From positions 602,390 through 666,389 of the forward strand of contig NZ_QGTG01000001.1 of assembly GCF_003182155.1 (NCBI RefSeq): a stretch of 64,000 nucleotides of DNA. The letters run 5' to 3'. The notes below the pieces were generated by a model. The model worked only from the letters and a program-made list of their open reading frames with translations. It was not told the origin of the DNA and ran no database searches. Both the position numbers and the translations under genes were made by a program. Positions 17,887 to 25,231 of this stretch are shown here, one piece after another (position 1 is the first letter of the stretch; each line of letters starts with the position of its first letter). Origin of the DNA: Chitinophaga sp. S165. Lineage in GTDB: Bacteria; Bacteroidota; Bacteroidia; Chitinophagales; Chitinophagaceae.

Positions 17887-17894
17887 TACATTTG
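17887..17894 (+). promoter_or_regulatory. -7 promoter element of the mgtC-like gene
   Basis: TACATTTG is a full match to the Bacteroidota -7 consensus TAnnTTTG. Transcription would start near 17900, which rules out the in-frame TTG at 17898 and supports the ATG at 17910. Confidence 0.55.
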
Positions 17895-17909
17895 TGATTG
17901 AACACGCAT

Positions 17910-18581
17910 ATGGAATATTCTATCTTTCAGGTTGTTGAACAGCATCAATTGCTAAAGGTTCTCGTTGCGCTGGTCATCGGCGGACTGCTCGGCCTTGAGC
18001 GGGAATACCGTCGTAAAGCGGCCGGTATGCGCACCCTTACGCTCATTTGCCTGGGAAGCACATTGTTTACGATACTTTCAGCGGAGTTGGGATATCCTTC
18101 CAGCCCCGACCGTGTGGCTTCCAATATTCTTACAGGTGTCGGCTTTATAGGCGCCGGGGTAATCTTCAAAGGCGATTACACAATTGACGGTATTACTACC
18201 GCCGCTACTATCTGGATAGCCTCCGCATTGGGGATTGCCATCGGTATGAGCCATTATATGCTGGCAGGTTTCTCACTTGGGATCGTGTTGTTGCTGCTGC
18301 TGGGTTTAAAAGCACTGGAAGGAAAGATCAGCAGCTTGAATGAGAAACGTACTTACACCATTGGTTGTCACATTGAACAATATGATCCTGTTGCAATAGC
18401 TGGTATCTTTAAGCGTTTTAACATTAAACACAAACAGCTGCTTCATACAAAAAATGAAGAGCTTATCATTGAAGACAAATACGAAGCAGTTGGCAAACCC
18501 GATGATATCGCAGCTATCAACGCCTTCCTTTTGAAGGATAAAAGCATTCATCATTTTACCGTGCAGGTCAACCCATTATAG
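17910..18581 (+). CDS. MgtC/SapB family membrane protein
   Basis: Inner-membrane protein of 223 aa. The N-terminal ~140 residues carry four to five membrane segments with the family hallmarks GGLLGLEREYRRKAAGMRT and GVGFIGAGVIFKGDYTIDGI plus TTAATIWIASALGIAIG. The C-terminal ~75 residues form a soluble ACT-like domain. MgtC relatives are linked to magnesium limitation, membrane potential control and stress survival; the transported species, if any, is not settled. The next gene starts 11 nt downstream, so the two are likely cotranscribed. Confidence 0.9.
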   Translation: MEYSIFQVVEQHQLLKVLVALVIGGLLGLEREYRRKAAGMRTLTLICLGSTLFTILSAELGYPSSPDRVASNILTGVGFIGAGVIFKGDYTIDGITTAATIWIASALGIAIGMSHYMLAGFSLGIVLLLLLGLKALEGKISSLNEKRTYTIGCHIEQYDPVAIAGIFKRFNIKHKQLLHTKNEELIIEDKYEAVGKPDDIAAINAFLLKDKSIHHFTVQVNPL

Positions 18582-18592
18582 GAGAATAAATT

Positions 18593-19804
18593 ATGTCAGG
18601 AGCCCATGCCGATCTACCCTTACATTATGGTCATGTACCACCCTGGCTGGCTAAGAGAATGAGCCTGCTGGGCGGTGCTATTATGGAAACGATCATCGCC
18701 GACTACGGAAAGGGCGAAGTGCTGCGCCGCCTGAGTGATCCCTGCTGGTTTCAGGCACTAGGTTGTGTGCTTGGAATGGACTGGCATTCTTCCGGTATTA
18801 CCACCAGCGTGATGGGCGCACTCAAAAAGGCGTTGAACCCCAGAGCACAGGAACTGGGTATTTATATCTGTGGTGGAAAAGGCAGGCATTCTAAAGAAAC
18901 ACCAACAGAATTACTCGCGATAGCCGAACGTACAGGCTTACCCGGACAAGAGCTTGTGCGTTGCAGTAAACTGGCCGCCAAAGTAGACAACACTGCTGTA
19001 CAGGATGGCTTTCAACTGTACCTGCACTCTTTCATTGTATCCAACGAGGGTGAATGGGCGGTAGTTCAGCAGGGAATGAATGACGCCAGCGGCATGGCCC
19101 GCCGGTATCATTGGCATTCTACTGCGTTTAAAGAATTCACGGAAACTCCCCATACGTTCATATATGGTCATAACCAGGGGCTCATTCTTAATCTGACCGA
19201 CAAAGACGCTTCGCCTACCAAAGCTGGTATGCTTCAGCTGATCCAAGAAAAGCCCGCACACCTGCTGCCGGAGATCCGCAACCTGATCATGCCTTCCCAT
19301 CATGATGTGAGAACAAAGGACGTCGATCTTAAAAGATTGGGAAGTGTACTGGCTGTTGCGCATGAACGGCAGTTACATGATTTCGAGTCCCTCTTACTGC
19401 TGGAAGGCGTCGGTCCACGTACGTTACAGTCGCTCACACTGGTCAGTGAAGTCATTCATGGCACTCCCTCGCGCTTTACAGATCCTGCCCGCTTTTCTTT
19501 CGCTCACGGCGGTAAAGACGGTCATCCCTTCCCTGTCCCGGTCAACGTGTACGACGAAACGATCAGCGTGTTGAAAGATGCTGTCAACAAAGCTAAGATC
19601 GGCCAGTCCGATAAACAGGAAGCTATCCGTAAATTGTCTGTATTGTCGCAACAGGTAGAGAAAGACTTTATTCCTAATGCCAGGCTTGAAGAGCTGATTC
19701 AGGAGGAAAGAGATAACTCCTGGCAATATGGTGGCAGGACTGTCATGGGAAAAGCACAACCTCCGGATAAGAAAAAGGGCGGCTCACAACTCAGTTTATT
19801 CTAG
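18593..19804 (+). CDS. DUF763 domain-containing protein
   Basis: Cytosolic protein of 403 aa matching DUF763 over its full length: ADLPLHYGHVPPWLAKRM near the start, LGCVLGMDWHSSGITTSV, GGKGRHSKETP, QLYLHSFIV, an LLLEGVGPRTLQSLTLVSEV segment that looks like a helix-hairpin-helix, and FAHGGKDGHPFPV. The family is of unknown function; the helix-hairpin-helix and the neighbouring repair genes (endonuclease V and a radical SAM repair pair) suggest a nucleic-acid role, which is inference. It follows the mgtC-like gene by 11 nt. Confidence 0.88.
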   Translation: MSGAHADLPLHYGHVPPWLAKRMSLLGGAIMETIIADYGKGEVLRRLSDPCWFQALGCVLGMDWHSSGITTSVMGALKKALNPRAQELGIYICGGKGRHSKETPTELLAIAERTGLPGQELVRCSKLAAKVDNTAVQDGFQLYLHSFIVSNEGEWAVVQQGMNDASGMARRYHWHSTAFKEFTETPHTFIYGHNQGLILNLTDKDASPTKAGMLQLIQEKPAHLLPEIRNLIMPSHHDVRTKDVDLKRLGSVLAVAHERQLHDFESLLLLEGVGPRTLQSLTLVSEVIHGTPSRFTDPARFSFAHGGKDGHPFPVPVNVYDETISVLKDAVNKAKIGQSDKQEAIRKLSVLSQQVEKDFIPNARLEELIQEERDNSWQYGGRTVMGKAQPPDKKKGGSQLSLF

Positions 19805-19830
19805 GAAACTTACCATTGTAAAATAGAAAT

Positions 19831-19849
19831 CCCGGCTTTTTAAGCCGGG
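19831..19849 (-). terminator. Terminator-like hairpin after the TPP aptamer
   Basis: CCCGGCTT and AAGCCGGG form a perfect 8-bp stem around three bases. On the minus strand it lies 10 nt after the TPP aptamer and is followed by a T-rich stretch (ATTTCTATTTT), fitting an expression-platform terminator. It could also end the plus-strand DUF763 transcript. Confidence 0.6.
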
Positions 19850-19858
19850 ACTCCTTTA

Positions 19859-19965
19859 GAATTTCTCTATCCCATTTTCTACGCTGGCATTACCCAGTTC
19901 AGATAATTAGGGTTTCATCTCAGGCTACAAATTATAGCCACCCCTAGGCTAGGAAAGAGAAATCG
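19859..19965 (-). ncRNA. TPP riboswitch aptamer (orphan)
   Basis: Read on the minus strand this is a thiamin pyrophosphate (THI) element. P1 is GATTTCTCT paired with AGAGAAATTC; then CTAGGGGTGGC, the conserved CTGAGATGAAACCC, and CTGAACTGGGTAATGCCAG with CGTAG. These are the invariant pyrimidine-sensor and pyrophosphate-sensor parts of the aptamer. A terminator-like hairpin follows at 19831-19849. No thiamin gene lies downstream: transcription runs antisense into the 3' end of the DUF763 gene. The adjacent endonuclease V gene is divergent and so not under its control. Confidence 0.85.
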
Positions 19966-20044
19966 TTCTGTTATAAATACCGCGAAGTTCATGCCAGAAT
20001 CACTTCCTTTTCTGGAGTAAAATTTGAATCCGGATATCACTTAA

Positions 20045-20746
20045 ATGTACAGCATGGCCTCATTGAACTATGATACACTGACAGTTACAGCAGCTACACA
20101 AATACAGAACGAACTCAGGAACGATACCATTATACAGCCACGGAATTTCCCTGTGAATGTTATTGCAGGTGCAGACATCTCTTTCAACAAATTCAGCACT
20201 GCTGTTTATGCCGGCATCATTCTTCTACGTTTTCCGGAACTGATTCCGACAGGTTATTCGTTGGTAAAACGTGAGGTCCTTTTCCCCTATGTACCGGGTT
20301 ATCTCGCATTCCGCGAAGTGCCTGCTCTTATGGCGGCCTGGGACAACCTTCCTGTTAAACCGGATCTGTTAGTTGCTGATGGTCACGGAATTGCACATCC
20401 CCGCCGTATGGGTATTGCTGCTCATTTTGGCGTCCTGACACAAACACCGACCGTGGGTTGCGCTAAAAAGGTGCTTTGCGGGAAATACGAGGAGCCTGCG
20501 TCTGTAAAGGGTAGTTATACTCCGCTTGTTTTTAAGGACGAGGTGGTGGGTGCTGCTCTGCGGACGAAGAATGCGGTTAAGCCAGTGTTTGTTTCTCCGG
20601 GTAATTTGATGGACGTTGAGAGTACTGTGGAGATTATCACACAGTGTGTAGGGCGTTATCGTATACCGGAACCTACGAGACTGGCGCATGATATTGTTAA
20701 CAGGTTCCGGGTCGGTGAGATCAGCGAGGGGTATGCGGAGATATAA
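20045..20746 (+). CDS. nfi: Endonuclease V
   Basis: Deoxyinosine 3' endonuclease that initiates repair of deaminated purines by cutting one phosphodiester beyond hypoxanthine. 233 aa, normal size. Conserved parts: GADISF (metal ligand Asp44), the wedge motif PYVPGYLAFRE (with the catalytic Glu), LLVADGHGIAHPRRMGIAAHFG and VGCAKKVLCG. In the segment VSPGNLMD, Asn187 replaces the His found in the E. coli enzyme (TGHRVS). A second ATG at 20054 is possible. Repeat copies begin about 65 nt after the stop. Confidence 0.92.
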   Translation: MYSMASLNYDTLTVTAATQIQNELRNDTIIQPRNFPVNVIAGADISFNKFSTAVYAGIILLRFPELIPTGYSLVKREVLFPYVPGYLAFREVPALMAAWDNLPVKPDLLVADGHGIAHPRRMGIAAHFGVLTQTPTVGCAKKVLCGKYEEPASVKGSYTPLVFKDEVVGAALRTKNAVKPVFVSPGNLMDVESTVEIITQCVGRYRIPEPTRLAHDIVNRFRVGEISEGYAEI

Positions 20747-20811
20747 GGTTCCTCTTCATTAGGCTTTAGCGGCTGGGACTCGCCTTTTTCTTAGTTCGTG
20801 AACCGGGTTTT

Positions 20812-21090
20812 GCAGTTATTCTAGCGTTGACCTTCCAGCAGTTCGGATGGTAATTGGTTTTCGCGGATGTTGGCTGACAGTTATTCTAGCGTTGACCTTC
20901 TAGCAGTTCGGATGGAATCACTGGCTCTACTTCTTTGAAGTTGCCAGGCATTAGGCGTTGGTGGTCGGTTGAGCTTTAGTTTTCCTATTAAACCCCTCGT
21001 GCGACGCATCCCGCGTACTTCAAAGAACTAAAGGCCAGTGATTTCCACCCGAATGCTCGCCGCGGCCGGTCTCAAAATAAATAACAGGGC
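20812..21090 (+). repeat. Interspersed hairpin repeat, variant core (copy E1)
   Basis: Two leader modules with period 64 (ATTCTAGCGTTGACCTTC at 20818 and 20882), then a 147-nt core at 20907-21053 whose ends pair: GGATGGAATCACTGGC...CTTCTTTGAAGT with ACTTCAAAGAAC...GGCCAGTGATTTCCACCC. The tail CGCCGCGGCCGGTCTC and AACAGGGCA matches the tail of the copy at 47.55 kb. The outer stem shares no sequence with the other copies, but the central part (GCTTT...CTATTAAACCC...CGACGCAT) does. It lies about 65 nt after endonuclease V, in the same orientation. Confidence 0.75.
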
Positions 21091-21309
21091 ATCTAACCTC
21101 GATATCTCATGTTCATACGCCGATGCCACCATATTCACTTTCTAAAGCTAATATTGGATAGAAATAAGGATTACCTTGATTATAAAGTGCAGAATGCGTT
21201 AATCAAACCTAACTCCTGAAATAATTATTCAATATTCAGCATGCCTACCTCCAAAAGCCATTACCGCAAAGGGGAAAAGAGAAAAGCCAAACCGTCCATC
21301 AACGTTCAA

Positions 21310-21392
21310 TACTTAGGAACTTCAAAGAACAACAGCCAGTGATTCCATCCGAACTGCGAGCTAGAAGGTCAGCGCTAGAATCACTTTCAGTC
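21310..21392 (-). repeat. Partial hairpin repeat, left half only (copy E2)
   Basis: On the minus strand: GTGATTCTAGCGCTGACCTT, then CAGTTCGGATGGAATCACTGGC and TTCTTTGAAGTTCC. This is the leader and left arm of the same variant as copy E1; the right arm and tail are missing, so the copy is truncated or incomplete. It lies about 46 nt after the stop of the minus-strand DUF4130 gene and points the same way. Confidence 0.7.
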
Positions 21393-21437
21393 CTATTTGC
21401 GAATATCCATCGGCAAACGCTTGTGATGCAAACGAAA

Positions 21438-22208
21438 TTACCCAGCCCGCATCTCCGTTAAATACTTCCAATATCGCCTCGGCATATGCTGCAGTTGTAA
21501 CCGCGGATTTCTCCGGCTGGCAATATCCACCTCCTTGAAGTAGGTATTCCATAAACGCTGATACAATTCCTCCTCCGGTGCCCAGACATTTCCCGTACTG
21601 TGATAATAAGGATCGTAGTCGGCATTAAAATGCAGGCGGATAGTCTCTACATGCCCGAGGTTATAATAGATGCCGAAACGGCGACGCTCATCATAGATGA
21701 GCCAATACTGATCGGCATAACGGTCCTTAAAATGCCGCGCGATCAACGGTAATACATTATAGTCCGGTGAAACAAGCGAATAATAAATATTGTCTTTTGT
21801 AAGCTGGAAACGGACGAAGGCTTCCATACGATGTTTTTCGCGCAATACTTTACGCGATACCTGTGAAACATGCAGGACATATCTATTTCCAAAATCGCTC
21901 GTTACATCCTGCTCATTCGCGAAAACATAACGGATAAATCCTACCATATTATCCTCTTCTCCAGGCAGTTCTGAAAGATAGCAGCAAAACAACTGCTGCA
22001 AACTTGCTTCAGATAATTTCTTCGTTAGCCCAGCCCATACCCTGTCGGCATTCGCTACCACGGTAGGGGTAAATATAACATTCTCAAACAAGCCACGCAC
22101 GTGGTCCTGCTCCTTCCTGATCATGACATCTGTCCTCTTTTGCCAGTATAAATCAAATACGGCAGACAGGAAGCCGTCAAAACTTCCATCATACAACCAC
22201 GTAGTCAT
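21438..22208 (-). CDS. TIGR03915 family putative DNA metabolism protein (DUF4130)
   Basis: 256-aa cytosolic protein matching the DUF4130/TIGR03915 family: YDGSFDGFLSAVFDLY at the start, RMEAFVRFQL, YYSLVSPDYNVLPLIARHF, DQYWLIYDERRRFGIYYN and, near the end, RRNPRLQLQHMPRRYWKYLTE. Members are almost always paired with a radical SAM protein (TIGR03916) and are proposed to act in DNA repair or modification; biochemistry is lacking. Here the partner lies 363 nt upstream on the same strand but is interrupted by a stop codon. Confidence 0.88.
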   Translation of the reverse strand: MTTWLYDGSFDGFLSAVFDLYWQKRTDVMIRKEQDHVRGLFENVIFTPTVVANADRVWAGLTKKLSEASLQQLFCCYLSELPGEEDNMVGFIRYVFANEQDVTSDFGNRYVLHVSQVSRKVLREKHRMEAFVRFQLTKDNIYYSLVSPDYNVLPLIARHFKDRYADQYWLIYDERRRFGIYYNLGHVETIRLHFNADYDPYYHSTGNVWAPEEELYQRLWNTYFKEVDIASRRNPRLQLQHMPRRYWKYLTEMRAG

Positions 22209-22571
22209 TTTAGTAACATTTAGCCTACCGCCGGCAGACTATCCACCACAGCACAGGAGATAGCCCGCCCAACGATAGTAATTGAGGATTTTCATAGCTT
22301 ATAGCTTCTGATATGGTATATTGTTCATCGTTCGAATATGCTTTGCCTTTCAATATTGTTCATTTTTCGATATCGTTGCCTGACAAAACCTTCTGTTCGT
22401 GCTGGTCCGGAAGGTTGTTAATTATTTGAATTATTTAAGAATACTTACCGCTTGATTATCTTAATGTTTTGTTCTCTTATCGTCTTATCGCAACATTGTC
22501 TTGTTGTAACATGTCCGATTATTACTTGACTGTTCTGTATGGTTTGACTGCTGAAAACTATTTCCCACATC
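22209..22571. other. Gap between the DNA-repair pair
   Basis: No ORF of interest. T-rich plus strand with loosely repeated short motifs (GTTCATCGTTCG and GTTCATTTTTCG). The partner genes are usually adjacent, so this spacing is wider than normal. It presumably contains the promoter of the DUF4130 gene. Confidence 0.4.
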
Positions 22572-22967
22572 TTAAAACAGGCTCAATTGAGGCGTATGTG
22601 ACCGTAACCATTTACTGTGTGATTGGGTCAGTAATTGCTGTCTGATCTGTTCCGCGCTCAGTTCCCGCTTTTCAAGTGATCTGGCCTTGCAGATAATGAA
22701 ATACCGCGCTTTACTGATCTTCACTCCTATCTGTTTCAACTGATCCCATCCCAGTGCGGCATGTACACGTGCTGCACATATCTTTTTTGCACTCTCCAAT
22801 CCGATGCCTGGCACTCTGGCTATCAGCATTTTATCGGCCTTATTGATATCTATCGGAAAACAGTCCAGGTGCCGGAGCGCCCAGGAGAGTTTGGGGTCAA
22901 TATCAGTGTCGAGGTTCGGATGACCTTCATTCAGCAACTCATGGGGTTCAAATCCATATAGTCTCAA
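22572..22967 (-). CDS. C-terminal piece of the radical SAM repair protein
   Basis: 131-aa ORF from an internal ATG, in the same frame as the upstream piece. It contains the helix-hairpin-helix (MLIARVPGIGLESAKKICAA) expected at the C-terminus of the family and ends SHTPQLSLF, a PCNA/clamp-like QxSLF tail that may bind the sliding clamp. As a separate product it would lack the radical SAM domain. It is better regarded as part of the interrupted gene. Confidence 0.55.
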   Translation of the reverse strand: MRLYGFEPHELLNEGHPNLDTDIDPKLSWALRHLDCFPIDINKADKMLIARVPGIGLESAKKICAARVHAALGWDQLKQIGVKISKARYFIICKARSLEKRELSAEQIRQQLLTQSHSKWLRSHTPQLSLF

Positions 22968-23000
22968 TAACCAGTCCGCCTGATAGAGGCGGTTTTCACG

Positions 23001-23837
23001 CTATAGCGGTACCTGGCTATGCAGAGCTGGCAACCTTGTGTCGTTGCTAATAGGTACATATCCTGAATAGTATACCCGCTTCAACTGGAATTGTCGGTAG
23101 AATTGGGAGGCCATGTGCATAATTTCCATATCTGTCTCTCCACTGGCCCCCACGATTACCTGGGTGCTTTGTCCGGCGGGAACAAACTTGGGTACCTTCT
23201 TCAAAACCTTCCGTTCATCTTCCAACCGGATGATCTCACTTTGAAGGAAACGGATCGGCTTTATCATAGCCGGCCGGCTTTTCTCCGGCGCCAGTAATTT
23301 CAGACCTGCCTCTGTTGGCAATTCGAGGTTAACGCTCAAACGGTCAGCATACAGCCCTGCTTCCTGCATTAACTCATCACTGGCCCCGGGGATGGCTTTC
23401 AGGTGAATATAGCCGTTGAAATTGCATTCTGTGCGCAATTTCTTTGCTACCCTCACCAGCCGTTCCATGGTATAATCAGGATCTTTGAAAATCCCCGAAC
23501 TGAGGAACAACCCTTCTATGTAATTCCGGCGGTAAAAATTGATGGTGAGGTCAACTACTTCCTGTACCGTAAAAGCTGCTCTTTTGATGTCATTGCTTTT
23601 CCGGGACACACAATAAGCACAATCGTAGATGCAGACGTTGGTTAACAGTATCTTCAACAGGGACACACAACGGCCGTCGGCTGTATAGGAATGGCAGATA
23701 CCCATTCCAGGATGAGCATTGCCCAATCCTTTTGTATCATTCTTGCGGTCGCTACCGCTGGAAGCACAGGAAACATCATATTTCGCCGCATCTGCCAGTA
23801 TCGCTAGTTTTTCCTGTATCCTCTCCATAACATTCAA
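23001..23837 (-). CDS. N-terminal piece of the radical SAM repair protein
   Basis: 278-aa ORF holding the full radical SAM barrel: Cys69, Cys73, Cys76 in VCIYDCAYC, GLFLSSGIF, HLKAIPGAS, RLSVNLELPTE and TQVIVGASGETD. The start ATG is supported by the family-typical MNVMERIQEKLAIL. It ends at the amber codon just where relatives continue into the helix-hairpin-helix domain, so DNA binding would be lost if no readthrough occurs. Confidence 0.75.
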   Translation of the reverse strand: MNVMERIQEKLAILADAAKYDVSCASSGSDRKNDTKGLGNAHPGMGICHSYTADGRCVSLLKILLTNVCIYDCAYCVSRKSNDIKRAAFTVQEVVDLTINFYRRNYIEGLFLSSGIFKDPDYTMERLVRVAKKLRTECNFNGYIHLKAIPGASDELMQEAGLYADRLSVNLELPTEAGLKLLAPEKSRPAMIKPIRFLQSEIIRLEDERKVLKKVPKFVPAGQSTQVIVGASGETDMEIMHMASQFYRQFQLKRVYYSGYVPISNDTRLPALHSQVPL

Positions 23838-24058
23838 CTGAAAGACTAAATTACTAATATTTTTAGCAAATACTAATTGGCTTAGTGGATTTATTTTTCA
23901 ACAGTGATGATTTTCAGATAAATGTATGATGCAGTTATGAGGTGGACCGGGCAGATCCTGTAATCAAATCGGCCTATCCGACGGCGTATTTGAGACATTG
24001 ATTGCCTTCAAGTTCGCTGAGGCGTAGTTAAACGGTCTGATGATCGAGGATATTTTCT
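23838..24058. other. Gene-free stretch upstream of the radical SAM gene
   Basis: Part of a 420-nt gap. The first ~60 nt carry the promoter region of the radical SAM gene. The rest has broken reading frames (for example a frame giving VFETLIAFKFAEA then a stop) that might be a decayed transposase or other gene, but I cannot identify it. The MITE-like element follows directly. Confidence 0.35.
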
Positions 24059-24170
24059 GGGGGCTGACCAAAAAGTAAAGTGAGGGCTTTGAGAATCGCT
24101 TAAACGATGACAGGCCTCCATCAGGTACCCGAATAAATTAGGGCTGACCATTACTTTTTGGTCAGCCCCC
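24059..24170. mobile_element. MITE-like element with 20-bp terminal inverted repeats
   Basis: A 112-bp segment bounded by GGGGGCTGACCAAAAAGTAA at the left and its exact reverse complement at the right. The interior has no ORF. Perfect 20-bp inverted ends on a short non-coding body are typical of a miniature inverted-repeat element or an insertion-sequence deletion derivative. No clear target-site duplication is visible at the flanks. An alternative is a long hairpin with regulatory role. Confidence 0.6.
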
Positions 24171-24257
24171 AAGTTGTATCATAGTTTAGAACAACCATGC
24201 GGGAAAGTCGGTTTGACCCTCGCAACGAATAAGTCTTAGTGCCAGGTAAATTTGCAA

Positions 24258-25172
24258 TTATGTCTTTCTCTTACCCAATGTCATCAGCACTACCCCACCA
24301 ATGACAATCACGCAGGCCATCAAGGCCTGGGAAGACAAGCTTTCATGACCTATAAGCCAGCCCAGAAAGAGGGCGACCACCGGGTTTACATACGCATAGG
24401 TAGACAATAACCGCGGCGGTGCATTCCGGGTTAGCCAGCTGTAGGAAGTAAATCCGACGAGGGAGCCAATGAGCACCAGGTACACATAAGCGGATATTGT
24501 ACGAGTGGAAATATGATGGAGGGTATCCCAGGCACCCGGTTCAACAACGGCGCTGATCAGGAAGCAGAAAACAGATCCTGTCAGCATCTGGAGCGCTGCA
24601 GAAGTCATCGGCGCCGGCATTGCCAACTTTGATACGGCTAATGAGCCGAGTGCCCAACAGGCGCATCCGCCAGCCAGGATGGCAATGGGCCATAGAGGAT
24701 AATTCCTGGTCGTATGAGCCGCAAACGGATTGAACAGCAGGACCAGGCCTGCCAGTCCGACGATAATACCGCATGCCGTCATTACAGTGGGACGCTGTTT
24801 GCTGAAAAAAGCCCAGTCGAACCCAATGAACCATACCGGTATCGCTGCCACGATCAACGCGACAAGCCCGGAGGGCATGTAGTGTACCGCGAGGGCTGTA
24901 CAGGAATTGCCTATGCCGATCAGCATCAGGCCCACGAAAGCGGCCGATAATACCTGCTTACGGGAAGGCAGTTGTTTTTCACTGCTCCGGCTAATGACTG
25001 CCAGCAGTGTACCGGCTACGAGGAAACGGAAGGCCGAGAGAAGGAACGGAGGTACTACTTCCGTGGCGATCTTCATCCCCAGGTAAGTAGATCCCCAGAT
25101 GATGTAGACGGCAAAGAGAAATCCCCATAGCTTGGTTTTATCCGGATTAGAAGACACGTTTTCAGTTGCCAC
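24258..25172 (-). CDS. EamA/DMT family transporter
   Basis: Inner-membrane drug/metabolite transporter, 304 aa, ten predicted membrane segments in two EamA repeats. Typical motifs are VYIIWGSTYLGMKIA in the first helix, LLSAFRFLVAG in the second, ALAVHYMPSGLVALIVA, and the second-repeat NPVVALFLGWLIGHE. It looks closest to YedA-like exporters of amino acids or metabolites. Substrate unknown. Single gene; its stop lies 87 nt from the MITE-like element. Confidence 0.9.
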   Translation of the reverse strand: MATENVSSNPDKTKLWGFLFAVYIIWGSTYLGMKIATEVVPPFLLSAFRFLVAGTLLAVISRSSEKQLPSRKQVLSAAFVGLMLIGIGNSCTALAVHYMPSGLVALIVAAIPVWFIGFDWAFFSKQRPTVMTACGIIVGLAGLVLLFNPFAAHTTRNYPLWPIAILAGGCACWALGSLAVSKLAMPAPMTSAALQMLTGSVFCFLISAVVEPGAWDTLHHISTRTISAYVYLVLIGSLVGFTSYSWLTRNAPPRLLSTYAYVNPVVALFLGWLIGHESLSSQALMACVIVIGGVVLMTLGKRKT

Positions 25173-25231
25173 AGGCTATTAAGTAAAGATGAAGCAAATA
25201 ACTATAAATCGCTGAATATTAATTAATTCAT

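Larger units (their letters stand above)
22572..23837 (-). pseudogene. Radical SAM DNA modification/repair protein, interrupted by in-frame TAG
   Basis: One continuous reading frame of 422 codons, the size expected for the TIGR03916 putative DNA modification/repair radical SAM family, broken only by TAG at 23001-23003. Residues before the stop end in SQVPL, those after it read RENRLYQADWLLRLYGF, joining exactly as in relatives, which have a hydrophobic residue at the stop position. The radical SAM cluster ligands are Cys69, Cys73 and Cys76 (VCIYDCAYC). The C-terminal part has a helix-hairpin-helix (ARVPGIGLESAKKI). This is a recent nonsense mutation, a sequencing error, or a readthrough site. 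Confidence 0.85.

Noticed and set aside
19859-19965. TPP riboswitch controlling endonuclease V
   Set aside because: The aptamer consensus is on the minus strand while nfi is on the plus strand.
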